Part shown: piece by piece, positions 62,931 to 64,000 of the stretch
Layout: each line of letters starts with the position of its first letter
How positions within the stretch are numbered: the first letter of the stretch is position 1
NCBI RefSeq assembly: GCF_009665255.1
Contig: NZ_CP035687.1
Coordinates: 620,001 to 684,000 of the forward strand
DNA length: 64,000 bases
Source: Vibrio metoecus
GTDB lineage: Bacteria; Pseudomonadota; Gammaproteobacteria; Enterobacterales; Vibrionaceae
Direction: 5' to 3'
Made by a program: the position numbers and the translations under genes
The notes under the pieces: model-generated
Database searches by the model: none
What the model saw: only the letters and a program-made list of their open reading frames with translations
Told to the model about the DNA's origin: nothing

Positions 62931-63681
62931 CCAAATGCATACGCTGCAACCACGGCTGCCAACGGGTGTGTTGTAACGGGTACGTCTGGGGTACCATCAA
63001 ATACAACACCCCTACCAGTAAAGCCGCGCCCAACAGATCAACTGGATGATGCATTCCAAGCCAAAGGCGGCTATAGGCAACACTGGCAGCCCATGTGATC
63101 AGGAAACCTAAGCTTAAGTAATGTCTCTTCTCTGCTAATAGGCTACCAAAGTAAAGTAAGCAGACCATCGCAAACACGGTATGGCCAGAAGGGAAAGAGT
63201 AATCGGTTTCACCCTGCCAATGCTGTACTCGCCACGGGCTGACTTTAGATTCCATCGCAATCATCAGGGCTTCTTGTCGGGGCTCTGAAAGTTTATAAAA
63301 ATGTCCCGCATTCGGGAGAAGTAGAGATTGTGTCATCAACTCGGTGTATGGCCTTGGTTCTTGGGTTACCGCTTTCATCCCAACTTTCATTACCATCGCT
63401 AAACCCAGCAATAACACTAACTGAATGGCTTTATTTAACCATTGCTCACGTGGAATTTTGCAGCGCCATCCGACCCACACTAACAAAAACAGTAGCGAGA
63501 ATAAGAAACCTTCTTTACCTGCCGAATGTGTTAGATAAGTCATGATCTTGCCCACCGTATCATTCACCGGTTGAGTAAAATCCAGTTGCAACGACAAGAT
63601 GGTCAAAGGAACCAACAGAAAGACAAACATCAACAGTAACATTAAGGCACCTTTGCAACTCATAATCCGCGCTTTCATCAT
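62926..63681 (-). CDS. PAP2-family membrane phosphatase (PgpB-like)
   Basis: The 251-residue inner-membrane phosphatase has six helices and the three PAP2 motifs: KAVTQEPRP (about 103-111), YSFPSGHT (about 161-168) and SRLWLGMHHPVD (about 208-219). PgpB-type enzymes remove phosphate from phosphatidylglycerol phosphate, phosphatidate or undecaprenyl diphosphate. A role in undecaprenyl-phosphate supply would fit popT nearby, but is inference. Confidence 0.9.
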   Translation of the reverse strand: MMKARIMSCKGALMLLLMFVFLLVPLTILSLQLDFTQPVNDTVGKIMTYLTHSAGKEGFLFSLLFLLVWVGWRCKIPREQWLNKAIQLVLLLGLAMVMKVGMKAVTQEPRPYTELMTQSLLLPNAGHFYKLSEPRQEALMIAMESKVSPWRVQHWQGETDYSFPSGHTVFAMVCLLYFGSLLAEKRHYLSLGFLITWAASVAYSRLWLGMHHPVDLLGAALLVGVLYLMVPQTYPLQHTRWQPWLQRMHLV

Positions 63682-63909
63682 CTACTCCCATCCCAATACA
63701 GGATAAGCATTGTAAAAAAACCTTATTCTGCATTGCCAATATCCTGTCAATTTGCTGGCAAAAAATCCTCGCTAATCCTCATTTCCCCCGCATAAAATTC
63801 AATAACAAAAAATTAACAATCAGATTCCAGTTTTATCTCATCTGGGAGTTGTACTAGTAAAAAACCATAGCCTATATTTTGATTTAGCCACTCAATAAGG
63901 AGAAGGAAT

Positions 63910-64000
63910 ATGGTCAAAGATGCTTTGCTTAAACGTTTGAATGAACTCCCCAGACTCTCTAAAGTTCTACAAGAGTTATTAGATTTGGCCAATCAACCGA
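63910..64000 (+). CDS. Start of an HDOD-domain protein, cut by window edge
   Basis: Thirty codons are visible: MVKDALLKRLNELPRLSKVL and on, matching the first helix of HDOD domains (usually NELPPLPQVVQKIL). AAGGAGAAGGA gives a strong ribosome site before ATG 63910. HDOD proteins act in signalling, often near c-di-GMP systems. The rest lies outside the window. Confidence 0.7.
   Translation, partial: MVKDALLKRLNELPRLSKVLQELLDLANQP

Overview
The window looks like a stretch of the smaller chromosome (chromosome 2) of a Vibrio, most probably Vibrio cholerae or a very close relative. Several proteins agree residue for residue with landmarks I know from V. cholerae: the M23 endopeptidase ShyA (E103, L109, H376), the PilZ protein PlzD/VCA0042 (L135, R136, R140), the haem receptor HasR, the CPD photolyase, CdgA and the DUF368 undecaprenyl-phosphate translocase PopT. 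From memory the gene order is that of roughly VCA0035 to VCA0085 read backwards. No tRNA, rRNA, CRISPR array, integron cassette, prophage or complete insertion sequence is visible. Base composition and gene density look like ordinary Vibrio chromosome.

Layout. 1-16.5 kb: an edge-truncated CtlX amidinohydrolase, a lone ABC exporter, a DUF445 membrane protein, and a run of divergent regulator/effector pairs (nemR/nemA, AraC/LysE exporter, ohrR/ohr, LysR/Bcr-type MFS). AzlCD, an FAH-family enzyme, a porin, a DMT transporter and a glutaredoxin-like protein lie among them. 16.8-26 kb: a GAF/degenerate-GGDEF/EAL protein, ShyA, a small CBM48 protein, a SulP transporter, a YjiH-type carrier and the diguanylate cyclase CdgA, which is translationally coupled to a small exported protein. 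26-31.6 kb: pstSCAB on the minus strand, with a divergent chemoreceptor and 11-bp-phased Pho-box-like repeats between them.

31.7-40.1 kb: a tight five-gene minus-strand operon (prolyl oligopeptidase, HasR, a metalloprotease with a GlyGly-CTERM-like tail, and two DUF1566 proteins) behind a Fur-box-like site. It reads as a protease-assisted haem acquisition unit. 40.3-46.4 kb: a DEAD-box helicase, lpp, and a four-gene operon (DUF523-DUF1722, MerR, photolyase, L,D-transpeptidase) preceded by four TGTACA boxes. 46.7-52.2 kb: deoD, a frameshifted zinc-ribbon transposase-like protein, and two overlapping TPR+GGDEF paralogues of which only the second keeps an active-site motif.

52.2-64 kb: a tricorn-like protease, a small GNAT protein, PlzD, gltS, a 600-bp gap, popT, a copper-delivery trio (small exported protein, SCO1/SenC, PCuAC), sstT, a PAP2 phosphatase and the start of an HDOD protein. 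The gap contains a minus-strand structured element with an intrinsic terminator.

Main themes are c-di-GMP (four GGDEF-type proteins, one EAL, one PilZ), envelope and peptidoglycan upkeep (ShyA, Lpp, L,D-transpeptidase, PopT, PAP2) and nutrient or metal scavenging (phosphate, haem, copper, amino acids). The items I consider most worth checking are the structured RNA upstream of gltS, the haem/protease operon, the TGTACA-controlled photolyase-Ldt operon, and the C-rich slippery site in the transposase-like gene.
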